Assembly: GCF_001750685.1 (NCBI RefSeq)
Contig: NZ_CP017269.1
Span: forward strand, 3,761,416-3,825,415
Direction of reading: 5' to 3'
Length of the DNA stretch: 64,000 bases
DNA from: Geosporobacter ferrireducens
Lineage (GTDB): Bacteria; Bacillota; Clostridia; Peptostreptococcales; Thermotaleaceae
The position numbers and the translations under genes were made by a program. Shown one piece after another: positions 8,376 to 17,475 of this stretch. The notes beneath the pieces were generated by a model. The model made no database searches and was not told the DNA's origin. It was given only the letters and a program-made list of their open reading frames with translations. Within the stretch, counting starts at the first letter, position 1; every line of letters begins with the position of its first letter.

Positions 8376-10856
8376 ATGGAGATGGCAGAAAAGAAAAAAA
8401 GCTTTCAAAGAAAAGATCATCCATTTAATTACCTTGAACAACAGATTGACAAAAAAGTAGAGACCATAAAAATCATCTCATTAATCTTATTGGTAGGGTG
8501 TCTCATTGGATTAAGCATGCGAGACTACAGGTTCTTTCACAGCGTCATAGAATTGACTGGTGTAGTAGTCTCTTTTATTATGGCAACTATTGCCTTTAAT
8601 ACCTATCATATCAATGAAAATAACTGGCTGATTTTTTTAGGAATTGCACAAGGATTTATCGCTGGATTTCTCCTTCTACATATCATTACTTTTATGGAGT
8701 CCACTTATTTTTATGCATATGTTCATAATACTTCTGTACAATTTTGGATAATCAGCAGCGGTATGGAATATATATCTTTATTGGTATGTTTGAATTATCT
8801 AAAGCACAGAATTGACTTTGCAAAAGTATTTTTGAGCTATTTGATAGCTTCATTTGGAGTGTTACTGATTCTATACTTTTGGAGAGATTTGCCTAAAAGT
8901 TATGTGGCTGGGATAGGTTTTACACCTCTTCAATATATGATTGAGTACATATTATTAGGCATTTCTGTTTTTGCCTTTTTATTATTTATAAAGAACAAGG
9001 CACACATCCCTGTAAAGATCTTTACATATATGACGAGATACTTTTGCGCTGCTTTTGCCTGTCAAATTTCTTTTTTATTCTCCCAACAAATCGGCGATTT
9101 TTCCCATCTGCTGGGGCACATTTTCAAGATAATAGCTATATATTTTATGTATAAGGCATTGGTGGAATCCAGCATGAGAAAACCCTATGAACTTTTACAT
9201 CAATCAAATCAGAAACTATTTTCAGAAGTAGTTATAAGGCAAAGAGCTGAAACAGAGTTGAGAAAGGAAAAGGAGGAATTGCAGGGAATTTTAAATGCAG
9301 TCGGGGATGGAATTCTCGTCACGGATAATGCCGGACAACTTATCCACTCAAATAATCTATTTTATGAAATGTTCGATTTGCCTCAACATTTAGATCTGGA
9401 TAATGGCATACATCTGATAGAAATAGGAAAGGACAAGTTTGTTGATCCGGATGAATTTGAAAAGACAACAGAGCAGATTCAGAAAATGCCAAACGAATAC
9501 ACCGATTATTTAGAAATGAGAGATGGCAGGATCATCGAGAGGGTATCAAGCCCCTTAATCTTAGATGGAATTTTCTATGGAAAGGTATGGGCTTATCGAG
9601 ATATTACAGAGAAGGAAAATGCAGAAAAGGGTTTAAGGGAGAGTGAAGTTCATCATCGAAAGCTGATTGAGCTTTTGCCGGATGCTGTGTTCTTACATAA
9701 GGGAGAAGAGCCCATAGCGGCCAATACAGCTGCATTAAGGCTAATGAATTGCAATAAGGCTGAAGACATAAAAATCAAGCTGTTGTTTAATCTTCATCCG
9801 GATTATAAATACCGGGCCAGTGAACGGTTAAAAAAATTAACTTCTATGGAAACAACAGTAGGTTTTGTGGAAGAAAAGATGATACTTCGTGATGGAAGTG
9901 TCATTGATGTAGAAATAGGGGGAACTTCCTTCCTTCAAGAAGGTGAGATGTATATCATCAGTGTGGTTAGGGATATCAGTGAACGGAAAAAAACCGAAAA
10001 ACTGCAAAGGGCAATGTTAGAAAAGGATAAATTGTTAGATGAAGTTACAGAATATGATCGGCTAAAAACCGAATTTTTTTCTAATATTTCTCATGAATTA
10101 AAAACGCCGCTCAATGTTATATTAGGCAGTGTTCAACTGCTTAAAATGAAAAAATCCACAGATTCAGGGTGTAATTGCCATGTACCCTTAGATAAATACA
10201 CACGAATTATGATGCAGAATTGCTATCGATTGCTCAAGCTTATCAACAATCTCATTGACATTACCCGTATAGATTCAGGGTTTATGCGGCTAAACGCTAA
10301 GAACAGCAACATTGTTAGAATTGTGGAAGATATTACACTATCGATTGCAGATTTTGTAGAAACGAAAGGAATTTCTCTGGTTTTTGATACAGAAATTGAA
10401 GAAAAAATTATGGCCTGTGATGGTGAAAAATTAGAAAGAGTAATGCTAAACCTACTATCAAATGCAATCAAATTTACACCTCAGGGAGGTCAAATTGAGG
10501 TTAGTGTTTATGATAAAGGAGATTGGACGGCTATTTCGGTGAGGGATACAGGGATAGGAATTCCTCCAGATAAGAAGAATATTATATTTGAGCGATTCCG
10601 ACAAGTAGATTCCTCGCTACGGCGTGAAAAAGAAGGAAGCGGAATCGGCTTGTCTCTTGTAAAGTCGTTGGTAGAGCTTCATAGGGGAAGGATCTTCGTA
10701 GAGAGTGATATAAGGGAAGGAAGCGAATTTATCATTGAACTTCCAGTGGTACTTATGGAAAGAGATGATGACCATCATGAAGCAGAAGTAGCAGCGACAA
10801 AAGAGGTCAATGTAGAAAGGATAAATATAGAATTCTCTGACATCTACACCTTGTAA
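8376..10856 (+). CDS. MASE3-PAS-PAS sensor histidine kinase
   Basis: Membrane sensor kinase of 826 residues. The first 260 or so hold about eight hydrophobic helices of the MASE3 type (for example FHSVIELTGVVVSFIMATIA and WLIFLGIAQGFIAGFLLLHI). A short coiled linker and two PAS domains follow, starting near residues 295 (GDGILVTDNAGQ) and 425 (LLPDAVFLHKG). The H box SNISHELKTPLN is near 571, the N box LLSNAIKF near 692, DTGIGIP near 724 and GSGIGLSLVKS near 754. The start at 8376 has AGGAAAGGTGAT upstream; the frame extends nine codons further without a ribosome site. No response regulator is adjacent. The signal is unknown; the family is often tied to sporulation or redox control, which is only a suggestion here. 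Confidence 0.9.
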   Translation: MEMAEKKKSFQRKDHPFNYLEQQIDKKVETIKIISLILLVGCLIGLSMRDYRFFHSVIELTGVVVSFIMATIAFNTYHINENNWLIFLGIAQGFIAGFLLLHIITFMESTYFYAYVHNTSVQFWIISSGMEYISLLVCLNYLKHRIDFAKVFLSYLIASFGVLLILYFWRDLPKSYVAGIGFTPLQYMIEYILLGISVFAFLLFIKNKAHIPVKIFTYMTRYFCAAFACQISFLFSQQIGDFSHLLGHIFKIIAIYFMYKALVESSMRKPYELLHQSNQKLFSEVVIRQRAETELRKEKEELQGILNAVGDGILVTDNAGQLIHSNNLFYEMFDLPQHLDLDNGIHLIEIGKDKFVDPDEFEKTTEQIQKMPNEYTDYLEMRDGRIIERVSSPLILDGIFYGKVWAYRDITEKENAEKGLRESEVHHRKLIELLPDAVFLHKGEEPIAANTAALRLMNCNKAEDIKIKLLFNLHPDYKYRASERLKKLTSMETTVGFVEEKMILRDGSVIDVEIGGTSFLQEGEMYIISVVRDISERKKTEKLQRAMLEKDKLLDEVTEYDRLKTEFFSNISHELKTPLNVILGSVQLLKMKKSTDSGCNCHVPLDKYTRIMMQNCYRLLKLINNLIDITRIDSGFMRLNAKNSNIVRIVEDITLSIADFVETKGISLVFDTEIEEKIMACDGEKLERVMLNLLSNAIKFTPQGGQIEVSVYDKGDWTAISVRDTGIGIPPDKKNIIFERFRQVDSSLRREKEGSGIGLSLVKSLVELHRGRIFVESDIREGSEFIIELPVVLMERDDDHHEAEVAATKEVNVERINIEFSDIYTL

Positions 10857-10915
10857 ATCTTTAATGGTGCAGGTATGATAAGAGTACAAGGAGATCAACG
10901 ATAGGGGGTACAGAA

Positions 10916-12571
10916 ATGGATGTGATTTATTTTAATGGGAATATCATAACGATGGATGAAAAAAATCCAAAAGCAGAAGCAGTGGCTGTTAAAGGTGGAA
11001 GGATTGTAAACCTTGGAGAAAATCAAGAGATAAAAAGCTTGCAGAATCAAGATACAGTGATGATCGATTTAGAGAATAGAACGATGGTACCCGGTTTTCA
11101 TGATAGTCATATGCATCTGCTTCACTATGGAGCCAGTTTGCAACAAGTAGATTTAACAGGAGTAACTTCCGTCCAGGAGATGATCCATCGATGTAGGACT
11201 TTTGCAGAGGGGAAAATCTTTAATTCCGTCAAATGGATGGAAGGAAGGGGCTGGAATCAAGATTTTTTCATAGATAATAACTTCCCTACAAGATACGATT
11301 TAGACCAAATAACTACGGATTATCCTATATGTCTTGCTAGAGCCTGTGGGCATGTGGCTGTTGTAAACAGTAAAGCGCTGGAGGTCATGGATGTTGTTAA
11401 GCATACACCTCAAATCCATGGAGGCCATTTTGATGTGGATGAATCAGGAGAACCCTTAGGTATCTTTAGAGAGAAGGCATTGAAACTGATTTATGAACAT
11501 ATACCAGAGCCAAAACTGGAGGACATAAAGCAAATGATTTTAGATGCCTCAGTCCTTGCGCTGCGGCAAGGGATTACTTCTGTTCAAACCGATGATTTTG
11601 AAGCGCTGCCTGTAAAGGACTTTGAAATCATTATTCGCGCCTATCAAGAGCTGCAAACAAGCAGAGCGCTCCCTATAAGAGTGTATGAGCAGTGTTTACT
11701 CCCTACTGTTGAGAGATTGGAGAGATTTCTGAATTTAGGTTATTATACAGGGCAAGGTGATGAATTTTTTAAAATTGGACCCCTCAAGCTGTTGTGTGAC
11801 GGTTCATTAGGAGCGAGAACTGCTTATCTGTGGGAACCCTATGCGGATGATCCAACAAATTATGGAATCAGTATATATACACAAGAGGTGTTAGACCGTT
11901 TAGTAGCTATTGCCCATAATGCCGGTATGCAGCTGGCAATACATTGTATTGGAGACAAGGTTATGGATATGGCTTTTGACAGTATTGAGAAAGCCCAACA
12001 GGGAAAATTTAGAGAAAACGCGCGCCATGGAATCATCCACTGTCAGATAACCGATGAGACATTATTAAATAGATATAAAGAACTAGATGTTATTGCCCAT
12101 ATTCAACCAATTTTTATTGACTATGATCTTCACATTGTAGAACAGAGAGTAGGAAAGGAACGGGCCAAAACTTCATATAATTGGAGAACCATGATGGAAA
12201 AAGGCGTTCATGTGGCTTGCGGATCGGATTGTCCGGTAGAGCCCTTTGATGTAATGCCGGGTATATATGCAGCAGTGACACGGAAAGATTTAAAGGGACA
12301 TCCCCCAGGAGGATGGATGCCGGAGCAGCGATTGACTGTCCAACAAGCCCTCTATGGATTTACACTAGGAGCTGCGTATGCTTCCTTTGAGGAGAATTTT
12401 AAAGGTTCTATTGCTGTAGGAAAAGCTGCAGACTTTGCAGTACTGTCAGAAGATATCTTTACCATTGAGTCCGATAAGCTCAAAGATGTAAAGGTATTGA
12501 TGACGGTTATAGACGGTAGGATTATGTATAAAAAAGATTTAGGGATATTTGATTATGAAGGTAGGTTTTAG
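10916..12571 (+). CDS. Amidohydrolase family protein (YtcJ-like)
   Basis: Metal-dependent hydrolase of 551 residues, with the length and order of the amidohydrolase_3/YtcJ group. The N-terminal small domain is DVIYFNGNIITMDEKNPKAE. The first metal motif FHDSHMHLL is near residues 62-68. Histidine-bearing blocks AIHCIGD and RHGIIHCQI lie in the barrel, and the late metal aspartate is in ACGSDCPVEPFDVM near 437. The C-terminal strand GKAADFAVLSEDIF completes the composite domain. Natural substrates of this group are mostly unknown amides or formamides. A GGGGGTA site lies before the ATG. The gene overlaps the following HAD phosphatase, suggesting one transcript. Confidence 0.88.
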   Translation: MDVIYFNGNIITMDEKNPKAEAVAVKGGRIVNLGENQEIKSLQNQDTVMIDLENRTMVPGFHDSHMHLLHYGASLQQVDLTGVTSVQEMIHRCRTFAEGKIFNSVKWMEGRGWNQDFFIDNNFPTRYDLDQITTDYPICLARACGHVAVVNSKALEVMDVVKHTPQIHGGHFDVDESGEPLGIFREKALKLIYEHIPEPKLEDIKQMILDASVLALRQGITSVQTDDFEALPVKDFEIIIRAYQELQTSRALPIRVYEQCLLPTVERLERFLNLGYYTGQGDEFFKIGPLKLLCDGSLGARTAYLWEPYADDPTNYGISIYTQEVLDRLVAIAHNAGMQLAIHCIGDKVMDMAFDSIEKAQQGKFRENARHGIIHCQITDETLLNRYKELDVIAHIQPIFIDYDLHIVEQRVGKERAKTSYNWRTMMEKGVHVACGSDCPVEPFDVMPGIYAAVTRKDLKGHPPGGWMPEQRLTVQQALYGFTLGAAYASFEENFKGSIAVGKAADFAVLSEDIFTIESDKLKDVKVLMTVIDGRIMYKKDLGIFDYEGRF

Positions 12572-13193
12572 ATTATTTTGTTTCGATATGGATGGTACAT
12601 TGATTAGAAATACGAATTCTGTAAGGTATTTATGTGTGTTGAATGGACGGGAAAAAGATGTTTTAGAGATTGAAGAAAAAGAGGATCAGGGTCAGTTTTC
12701 ATGGATAGAAGCAGATTATTTAAAGGCAGCCTACATGAAGGGTTTGCGTATGGATCAAGTAGTGGATGGTTTTCAACAACATATTCAGTTTATTCATAAT
12801 ATTGATTTTGTGATTAAGCATTTAAAGAAACTTGGCATACAATGTATTCTGGTTACAGCAGGACCGATTCAGGTTGCAGCCCTTGTTGGAGAACGATTTG
12901 GTTTTGATCAGGTCTATGGAAGTTATTATGAGGTTGATAACAATGTTTTTACAGGAAGGATTTTAGAACATTTTGGAGAAGGTGGAAAACTAAAAAGCTT
13001 ATTTTCCTACTGTAGAAACAAAAATATATCCTTAAAAGATTGCATCACTGTAGGCGATGGTGATTCTGATTTGGATGTATTTGAGCATAGTGGAAAATCA
13101 ATAGCAATCAATTATTCTGAAAGTTTGATTGGTAAAGCTGACGTATATATTAGAACGGAGGACCTAAAGGATATATTACAGTATATAGCTTAA
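12555..13193 (+). CDS. HAD-superfamily phosphatase, phosphoserine-phosphatase-like
   Basis: Soluble phosphohydrolase of 212 residues. HAD motif I is FCFDMDGTL near residues 9-17 with both catalytic aspartates, motif II is ILVTAG near 98, a motif III lysine is in GGKLKSLF, and motif IV is VGDGDSDLDVF near 170. This arrangement with a helical cap between motifs I and II resembles the phosphoserine phosphatase (subfamily IB) group, but the true substrate cannot be assigned. The ATG at 12555 lies within the end of the amidohydrolase gene (17-base overlap), with AGGGA upstream. A TTG two codons earlier is possible but less likely. Confidence 0.85.
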   Translation: MKVGFRLFCFDMDGTLIRNTNSVRYLCVLNGREKDVLEIEEKEDQGQFSWIEADYLKAAYMKGLRMDQVVDGFQQHIQFIHNIDFVIKHLKKLGIQCILVTAGPIQVAALVGERFGFDQVYGSYYEVDNNVFTGRILEHFGEGGKLKSLFSYCRNKNISLKDCITVGDGDSDLDVFEHSGKSIAINYSESLIGKADVYIRTEDLKDILQYIA

Positions 13194-13207
13194 GCTGTTG
13201 AATGAAA

Positions 13208-13273
13208 AATGAGAATAGAGTGATTTATTGGCACTAAAGGGGGACTAAAATGCCGTATCACTATATTCTCATT
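13208..13273. repeat. Inverted repeat, 17-bp arms, in gene-free gap
   Basis: The arm AATGAGAATAGAGTGAT at 13208-13224 returns as ATCACTATATTCTCATT at 13257-13273, with one mismatch and a 32-base loop. No T-run follows, so it is not a standard terminator. The rest of the gap 13194-13514 shows nothing recognisable. Confidence 0.6.
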
Positions 13274-13514
13274 AGTAGTATTTTGTCCAAATATCCGTAA
13301 CCTATACATGTATTATAAAAAATATATTATAAGGATAAGAGACAAATCGTTTATGATAATGGAAACAAAGTGCTGTAAATAATTATAGGATAAAGGTTTT
13401 AGAAGTAAATCTGCGGCGTAAAGTTATGGGCTGAAAGCTTCTTTAAAGAATATGTCAGTTTGAATAGGCGAATATAAATAATTTACAAGCATTTATATGA
13501 AATGAGGTTAAATA

Positions 13515-14270
13515 ATGAAACCAACAGGTTACTATAATATAATTTTTAAGAGAAAATCGATCAGAAAATATGAAACTACGCCAATAGAGGAGAATAAGCT
13601 GGATGAAATCTCATTCTATTTAGGTACTTTAAAACCAATGTATGAGGATATTAAAACAGAGATGAAGATTGTGCCACTGAAAGATATTAAGAGCCTGCGG
13701 CCAATAAAAGCACCTCATTATGTTTTGATATATTCGGAAGTGAAAGATGGTTATTTAGAGAATGCAGGATTTCTGCTGCAGCAGGTGGATTTATATCTCT
13801 CCGCTAACGGTATGGGAAGCTGCTGGGTAGGAATGGCAAAACCTGCAAAAGAGATGTCAACGAACAAATCGCTTGAATTTGTCATCGCATTGGCTTTTGG
13901 AAAGCCAATGGAGCCGCTTCATAGAGAGAGTTTGATAGAATTTAAGAGAAAGTCGTTAGAAGATATCAGCAACACCTCTGGTATGAATGAACTGCTGGAA
14001 GCTGCCCGACTGGCTCCTTCTGGAATAAATAGTCAACCTTGGTTTTTTGCAGGAGGAGAAAGCATGATTCATGCCTATTGCATAAAATCAAATATACTTA
14101 AAGCCATTTTATATGAAAAAATCAATAAGATTGATATGGGTATTGCGATATGTCATATTTGGCTGGCTGCAAAGCATTTTGGCAAAGATATTCAGCTGAT
14201 ATGTAATAAAGAAGCAGAGGATCATGCACCGAAGGGGTATGATTATATAGTCACTGTGGAAGTGCAATAG
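13515..14270 (+). CDS. Nitroreductase-family protein (TM1586-like)
   Basis: FMN-type nitroreductase fold protein of 251 residues. Two half-domains are visible: an N-terminal one with FKRKSIRKYETTPI and YLSANGMGSCWVGMAKP, and a C-terminal one with LLEAARLAPSGINSQPWFF, the classic nitroreductase phosphate-binding phrase. This double arrangement fits the putative TM nitroreductase family. Substrates are unknown; such proteins reduce nitro or quinone compounds using NAD(P)H, or serve other flavin chemistry. The gene stands alone, with AAATGAGGTT as the ribosome site. Confidence 0.8.
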   Translation: MKPTGYYNIIFKRKSIRKYETTPIEENKLDEISFYLGTLKPMYEDIKTEMKIVPLKDIKSLRPIKAPHYVLIYSEVKDGYLENAGFLLQQVDLYLSANGMGSCWVGMAKPAKEMSTNKSLEFVIALAFGKPMEPLHRESLIEFKRKSLEDISNTSGMNELLEAARLAPSGINSQPWFFAGGESMIHAYCIKSNILKAILYEKINKIDMGIAICHIWLAAKHFGKDIQLICNKEAEDHAPKGYDYIVTVEVQ

Positions 14271-14402
14271 CAAAAAGTCAACGAAAGTCTTGTGTTCACA
14301 GAATTTCTCTGAGCTTAAATATTCGCCAGATCAGAGGGTATTGCAAAAAAATGCTGTGTAAAACTTTATCTGATTTATAATAGAGGATATGGAGGGATTC
14401 TG

Positions 14403-15611
14403 TTGCAAGAAATATTGGATTACTTAATAAAAAATGAGTATCTGAATGCTTATATTATACGGGGACTGGTAAATAAAGTGGCTGATTTTAAATATGAGAT
14501 TGAGTACAATCCTAGCAAACAGATTAGTAGTTTGGCCGCATTCTGGGAAGAGAGTCAAGCAGTTACTTTAAGGGGAGATAAAACATTTCGTAAGAGATGG
14601 TTTAATCAATACTATAAAGAATATAATTTCTATGATCTGGAGGAAAATTTCATAGAAAACGAAATGGAAGACTTTATAAAATCGATTAAAACAGATTCTA
14701 TTTCCTACTATCTTATCATGGTGTATGAATCAGGCCGTTTGTCTACAGGGAATAAGGCTATTGAATATAAAAAAATTGATAGAAATGAGTGGGAGAGGAT
14801 ATCTAAAATATATAAAGATAGCTATAATAAGGAATTTACAGAATTTAATCCTAACAACATGGAGTGGATTTGTGTATACGATGGAGAACAGGCGATTGCA
14901 AATATTTGTGTAGAGCGCGTGTATAAAGATTTATTAATCCTGTCTAACTTCTATGTAATACCTGATAAACGGGATTTGGGGATCGGAACAAAATTATTAG
15001 AGACGCTCCTTAGAGACTATGCAAATTTCAGATTGCAATTATTTGTTGCTCAAGAAAATATCAGAGCAATCAAATTATATAAAAAGTTAGGCTTTAAGGT
15101 TCATAGCAGAGCTGTAAATATAGAGATGCATAAACTGGAGGAAGGAGTGAGTAGATTGAAAAATCCAATTTTATTTACTAGAGTTGGATATTCATATTTG
15201 CCAACTACCAGCATAGAAGAATCGATTAATTGGTACACAAAGTATTTAGGGCTAAAGTTAGTCGATAAATTTGAAGATCGTGGGTCATTCATTGGCGTTT
15301 TGCATTATCCGCATAAAAATGCTATTGCGGTAGTACTCGTTGAAACAGAAAATCATAAACCCCTTACAATTATTCGAAATGGTATCAAATTTCCAATAAT
15401 GGCAATGGCCTGCCCTGATATAGAATATACCCATAACATACTAAAGGAAAATGGTGTGGAAGTTGAAAATATCAATGTTTTAGGCAATGGAGAGGCCAAG
15501 TATTTTTATTTTAGAGACAATGAAGGTAATTTTCTTGAAGCTGCATGGTCGATTTGGGACCTGGAAGATGAAATTAAAGAGGACTTTTTCAAGTCTGATG
15601 ATGCAATATAA
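14403..15611 (+). CDS. GNAT acetyltransferase fused to VOC/glyoxalase domain
   Basis: Protein of 402 residues that joins two unrelated folds. Residues about 1-110 are not recognised. A GNAT domain at about 115-235 carries LSNFYVIPDKRDLGIGTKLL, the acetyl-CoA pyrophosphate loop, and FVAQENIRAIKLYKKLGFKV. After EEGVSRLKN a VOC domain starts near 255 (FTRVGYSYLPTTSIEESINWYTKYL) and ends near 385 (YFYFRDNEGNFLEAAWSIWD), where the glyoxalase-type acidic metal ligand would sit. The reading frame is open through the junction, so this is a true fusion on this sequence. The start is TTG with GGAGGG upstream. Acetylation of a small ligand or antibiotic held by the VOC domain is a guess only. Confidence 0.8.
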   Translation: MQEILDYLIKNEYLNAYIIRGLVNKVADFKYEIEYNPSKQISSLAAFWEESQAVTLRGDKTFRKRWFNQYYKEYNFYDLEENFIENEMEDFIKSIKTDSISYYLIMVYESGRLSTGNKAIEYKKIDRNEWERISKIYKDSYNKEFTEFNPNNMEWICVYDGEQAIANICVERVYKDLLILSNFYVIPDKRDLGIGTKLLETLLRDYANFRLQLFVAQENIRAIKLYKKLGFKVHSRAVNIEMHKLEEGVSRLKNPILFTRVGYSYLPTTSIEESINWYTKYLGLKLVDKFEDRGSFIGVLHYPHKNAIAVVLVETENHKPLTIIRNGIKFPIMAMACPDIEYTHNILKENGVEVENINVLGNGEAKYFYFRDNEGNFLEAAWSIWDLEDEIKEDFFKSDDAI

Positions 15612-15847
15612 GTATTATATTAGGGGAAAGAAGCTTTAAAAACATTCTATCCTTTTATCAATGGGCAATTGCATTAAAAGGAAATAAGCAACCTATAGGG
15701 GCGATTGGACTGTTTGTAGTGAATGAAAACGACCTGTGTGGAGACGTTGGATATTGTGTAGGTAAAAAATACTGGGGACAAGGCTTTGCAACAGAGGTAC
15801 TTAATAATGAAGAAGAGTTAACGTATGTTTACGGGAAAATTGTGTAA
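15611..15847 (+). pseudogene. Remnant of a RimJ/RimL-type GNAT acetyltransferase
   Basis: The frame that ends at 15847 encodes a GNAT middle section: a bulky helix (FYQWAIALKGNKQPIGAIGL), then DVGYCVGKKYWGQGFATEVL, the acetyl-CoA binding loop of RimJ/RimL proteins. There is no start codon with a ribosome site, the first 50-60 residues of the family are missing, and after the loop the sequence becomes unrelated and stops. I read it as decayed debris rather than a working gene. Confidence 0.75.
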
Positions 15848-15876
15848 TTATTTCCGGCTAGGAAGGAGTTGGGTTA

Positions 15877-16011
15877 ATGATGAGACTTGCTACTTTTGGA
15901 ATTATTCTACTTCCATTGTACTTTGCTGTTCCTGCTTTAATATTGTATTTTGTAGTAAAGTTAGCAGTGAAAAATGCAATAAGAGAATTGAAAGAAGAGA
16001 AAATCCTTTAG
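15877..16011 (+). CDS. Small membrane protein, 44 aa
   Basis: A short frame beginning MMRLATFGIILLPLYFAV has a single hydrophobic helix of about 25 residues (ATFGIILLPLYFAVPALILYFVVKL) and a charged tail (KNAIRELKEEKIL). A strong GGAAGGAG lies 8 bases before the first ATG. The helix, the ribosome site and the stop make a real small gene likely. It may be a regulator or a remnant of a larger membrane protein. I do not recognise a family. Confidence 0.6.
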   Translation: MMRLATFGIILLPLYFAVPALILYFVVKLAVKNAIRELKEEKIL

Positions 16012-16120
16012 AAATGCGATTTTCTTATAGATATCTTTCTTAACCTCAACAGAGAGATTATGCGTAGTAAAACCAGAGTATTTTTTGTAAATGATAGGAT
16101 GATAAAGGAGGGGATAGAAC

Positions 16121-16678
16121 ATGTTTAAATACATAGTAGATAAGGATCTTGAACTAAAAATGCTGGATATTAATCATGCGGAGGCGTTATATGATTTAAC
16201 TGACGCATGTAGGCTATACCTGAGGAAATGGCTTCCGTGGGTGGATGATACCAAGAGTGTTGAAGATACAAAAGCATTTATAGAAATGACTAAAAAACAA
16301 TTTGCATCCAATCATGGATTTCAGGCAGGAATATGGTACAAGCAAAATTTAGCTGGAGTAATAGGTTATCACAAGGTGGATTGGGCGAATAAATCAACAA
16401 GTATAGGTTATTGGCTGGGAAAAGATTATCAGGGAAACGGCATAATGATAAGAGCAACTAAGGCATTTGTAGAATATGCATTAACAGAATTAAATCTAAA
16501 TAGGGTAGAGATCAGATGTGCTGAAAAAAACTATAAGAGCAGGGCGATTCCGGAAAGATTAGGGTTTACTAACGAAGGAATTTCGAGGGAAACAGAATGG
16601 CTTTATGACCATTATGTCAATCATGTTATTTATGGTATGCTGGCTAGTCAGTGGAAAGGTGTCAGAAGTATATCCTGA
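16121..16678 (+). CDS. RimJ/RimL-type GNAT N-acetyltransferase
   Basis: Acetyltransferase of 185 residues similar to YdaF and ribosomal-protein-serine acetyltransferases. The family order is clear: LYDLTDACRLYLRKWLPWVD near residues 24-43, GVIGYHKVDW near 75-85, the acetyl-CoA loop SIGYWLGKDYQGNGIMIRAT near 90-110, and NRVEIRCAEKNYKSRAIPERLGF near 127-150. A strong AAAGGAGGGG precedes the ATG. The acceptor is unknown and may be a protein N-terminus or a small amine. It stands alone, and a palindromic hairpin follows its stop codon. Confidence 0.88.
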   Translation: MFKYIVDKDLELKMLDINHAEALYDLTDACRLYLRKWLPWVDDTKSVEDTKAFIEMTKKQFASNHGFQAGIWYKQNLAGVIGYHKVDWANKSTSIGYWLGKDYQGNGIMIRATKAFVEYALTELNLNRVEIRCAEKNYKSRAIPERLGFTNEGISRETEWLYDHYVNHVIYGMLASQWKGVRSIS

Positions 16679-16702
16679 TCCTTCACAGCCTTCGGAATAA
16701 CA

Positions 16703-16772
16703 GGGATACCTTCCTGAAGCAATGCAAAATGTAGGGGCCGCACAGTGTTCGCCCGCATTCGAAGGTATTCTT
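16703..16772. repeat. Imperfect hairpin with a variable palindromic module
   Basis: Outer arms GGATACCTTC and GAAGGTATTC enclose TGTAGGGGCCGCACAGTG and TTCGCCCGCATTC. The inner part is a member of the module family whose arms are GGGG-N6 and N6'-CCC, also seen at 5.4, 24.6, 28.0 and 34.7 kb. Confidence 0.6.
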
Positions 16773-16838
16773 CTCCAATTACGCCGCAATCGCGGAATTT
16801 TATGTAAAGGGATTATTCACATTTTGTGAGGTAAAATT

Positions 16839-17426
16839 ATGAAAAAAGTGTTTATAATATTTTTTGCTTTTATTATCCTCTGCGTAGGATGTGTTGAAAA
16901 AGAAAAGCAATCAAACATAGAAAGTATAATACCGGATACAAATCCTAAAAATCAAACCAAAACTTGTCTTTCTCCCACTGGTGAATATCGTGCTGAAGCA
17001 TACGGTACAGTTACTACGATCACTGCAGGGGGGCTTTATCCCTATGAGGGTATCCGTGTGTTGCAAGTAGATAATGATGAAATTATCTGGAAAATGGAAC
17101 CCGGATATTACACTGTGGATTTTGCATGGTCGCCTGATGGCCGGTATGTAGGGATTTATTATGAAGCACGAACTTATGGAGAAAGTATTGTTTTTGATAC
17201 AAAATATAAAAAATTAATATCTTTACCCGTACTGACTGATATTGCTTCTTATTATGGTGAAAGCGTGAAACCGCAGGAAAACAGACCTGACCCGTATTTC
17301 AGCATAGCTGGATGGGAAAATGAAGAAACAGTAGTTGTAGATGTTCGTTGGAGTAAGGAAGATTGTGAGTATTTTAACGGACAATATACTTTCAATATGG
17401 AAACACATAACGTGTCTTATAGATAG
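16839..17426 (+). CDS. Putative lipoprotein with beta-propeller-like C-terminus
   Basis: Secreted lipoprotein of 195 residues. The signal peptide is followed by a lipobox ending at cysteine 18 (ILCVGC). After a polar linker, phrases such as CLSPTGEYRAEAYG and VDFAWSPDGRYVGIYYEAR resemble WD40-like/TolB-type repeats, suggesting part of a beta-propeller, but only two or three blades could fit. Function unknown. The ribosome site TTTTGTGAGG precedes the ATG. It ends close to the convergent PucR-type regulator, with about 50 bp between them. Confidence 0.65.
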   Translation: MKKVFIIFFAFIILCVGCVEKEKQSNIESIIPDTNPKNQTKTCLSPTGEYRAEAYGTVTTITAGGLYPYEGIRVLQVDNDEIIWKMEPGYYTVDFAWSPDGRYVGIYYEARTYGESIVFDTKYKKLISLPVLTDIASYYGESVKPQENRPDPYFSIAGWENEETVVVDVRWSKEDCEYFNGQYTFNMETHNVSYR

Positions 17427-17475
17427 AGTCAGTAAAATTTTTCCATCCTCTTCATTTATATTTGGGGAATTGCCC

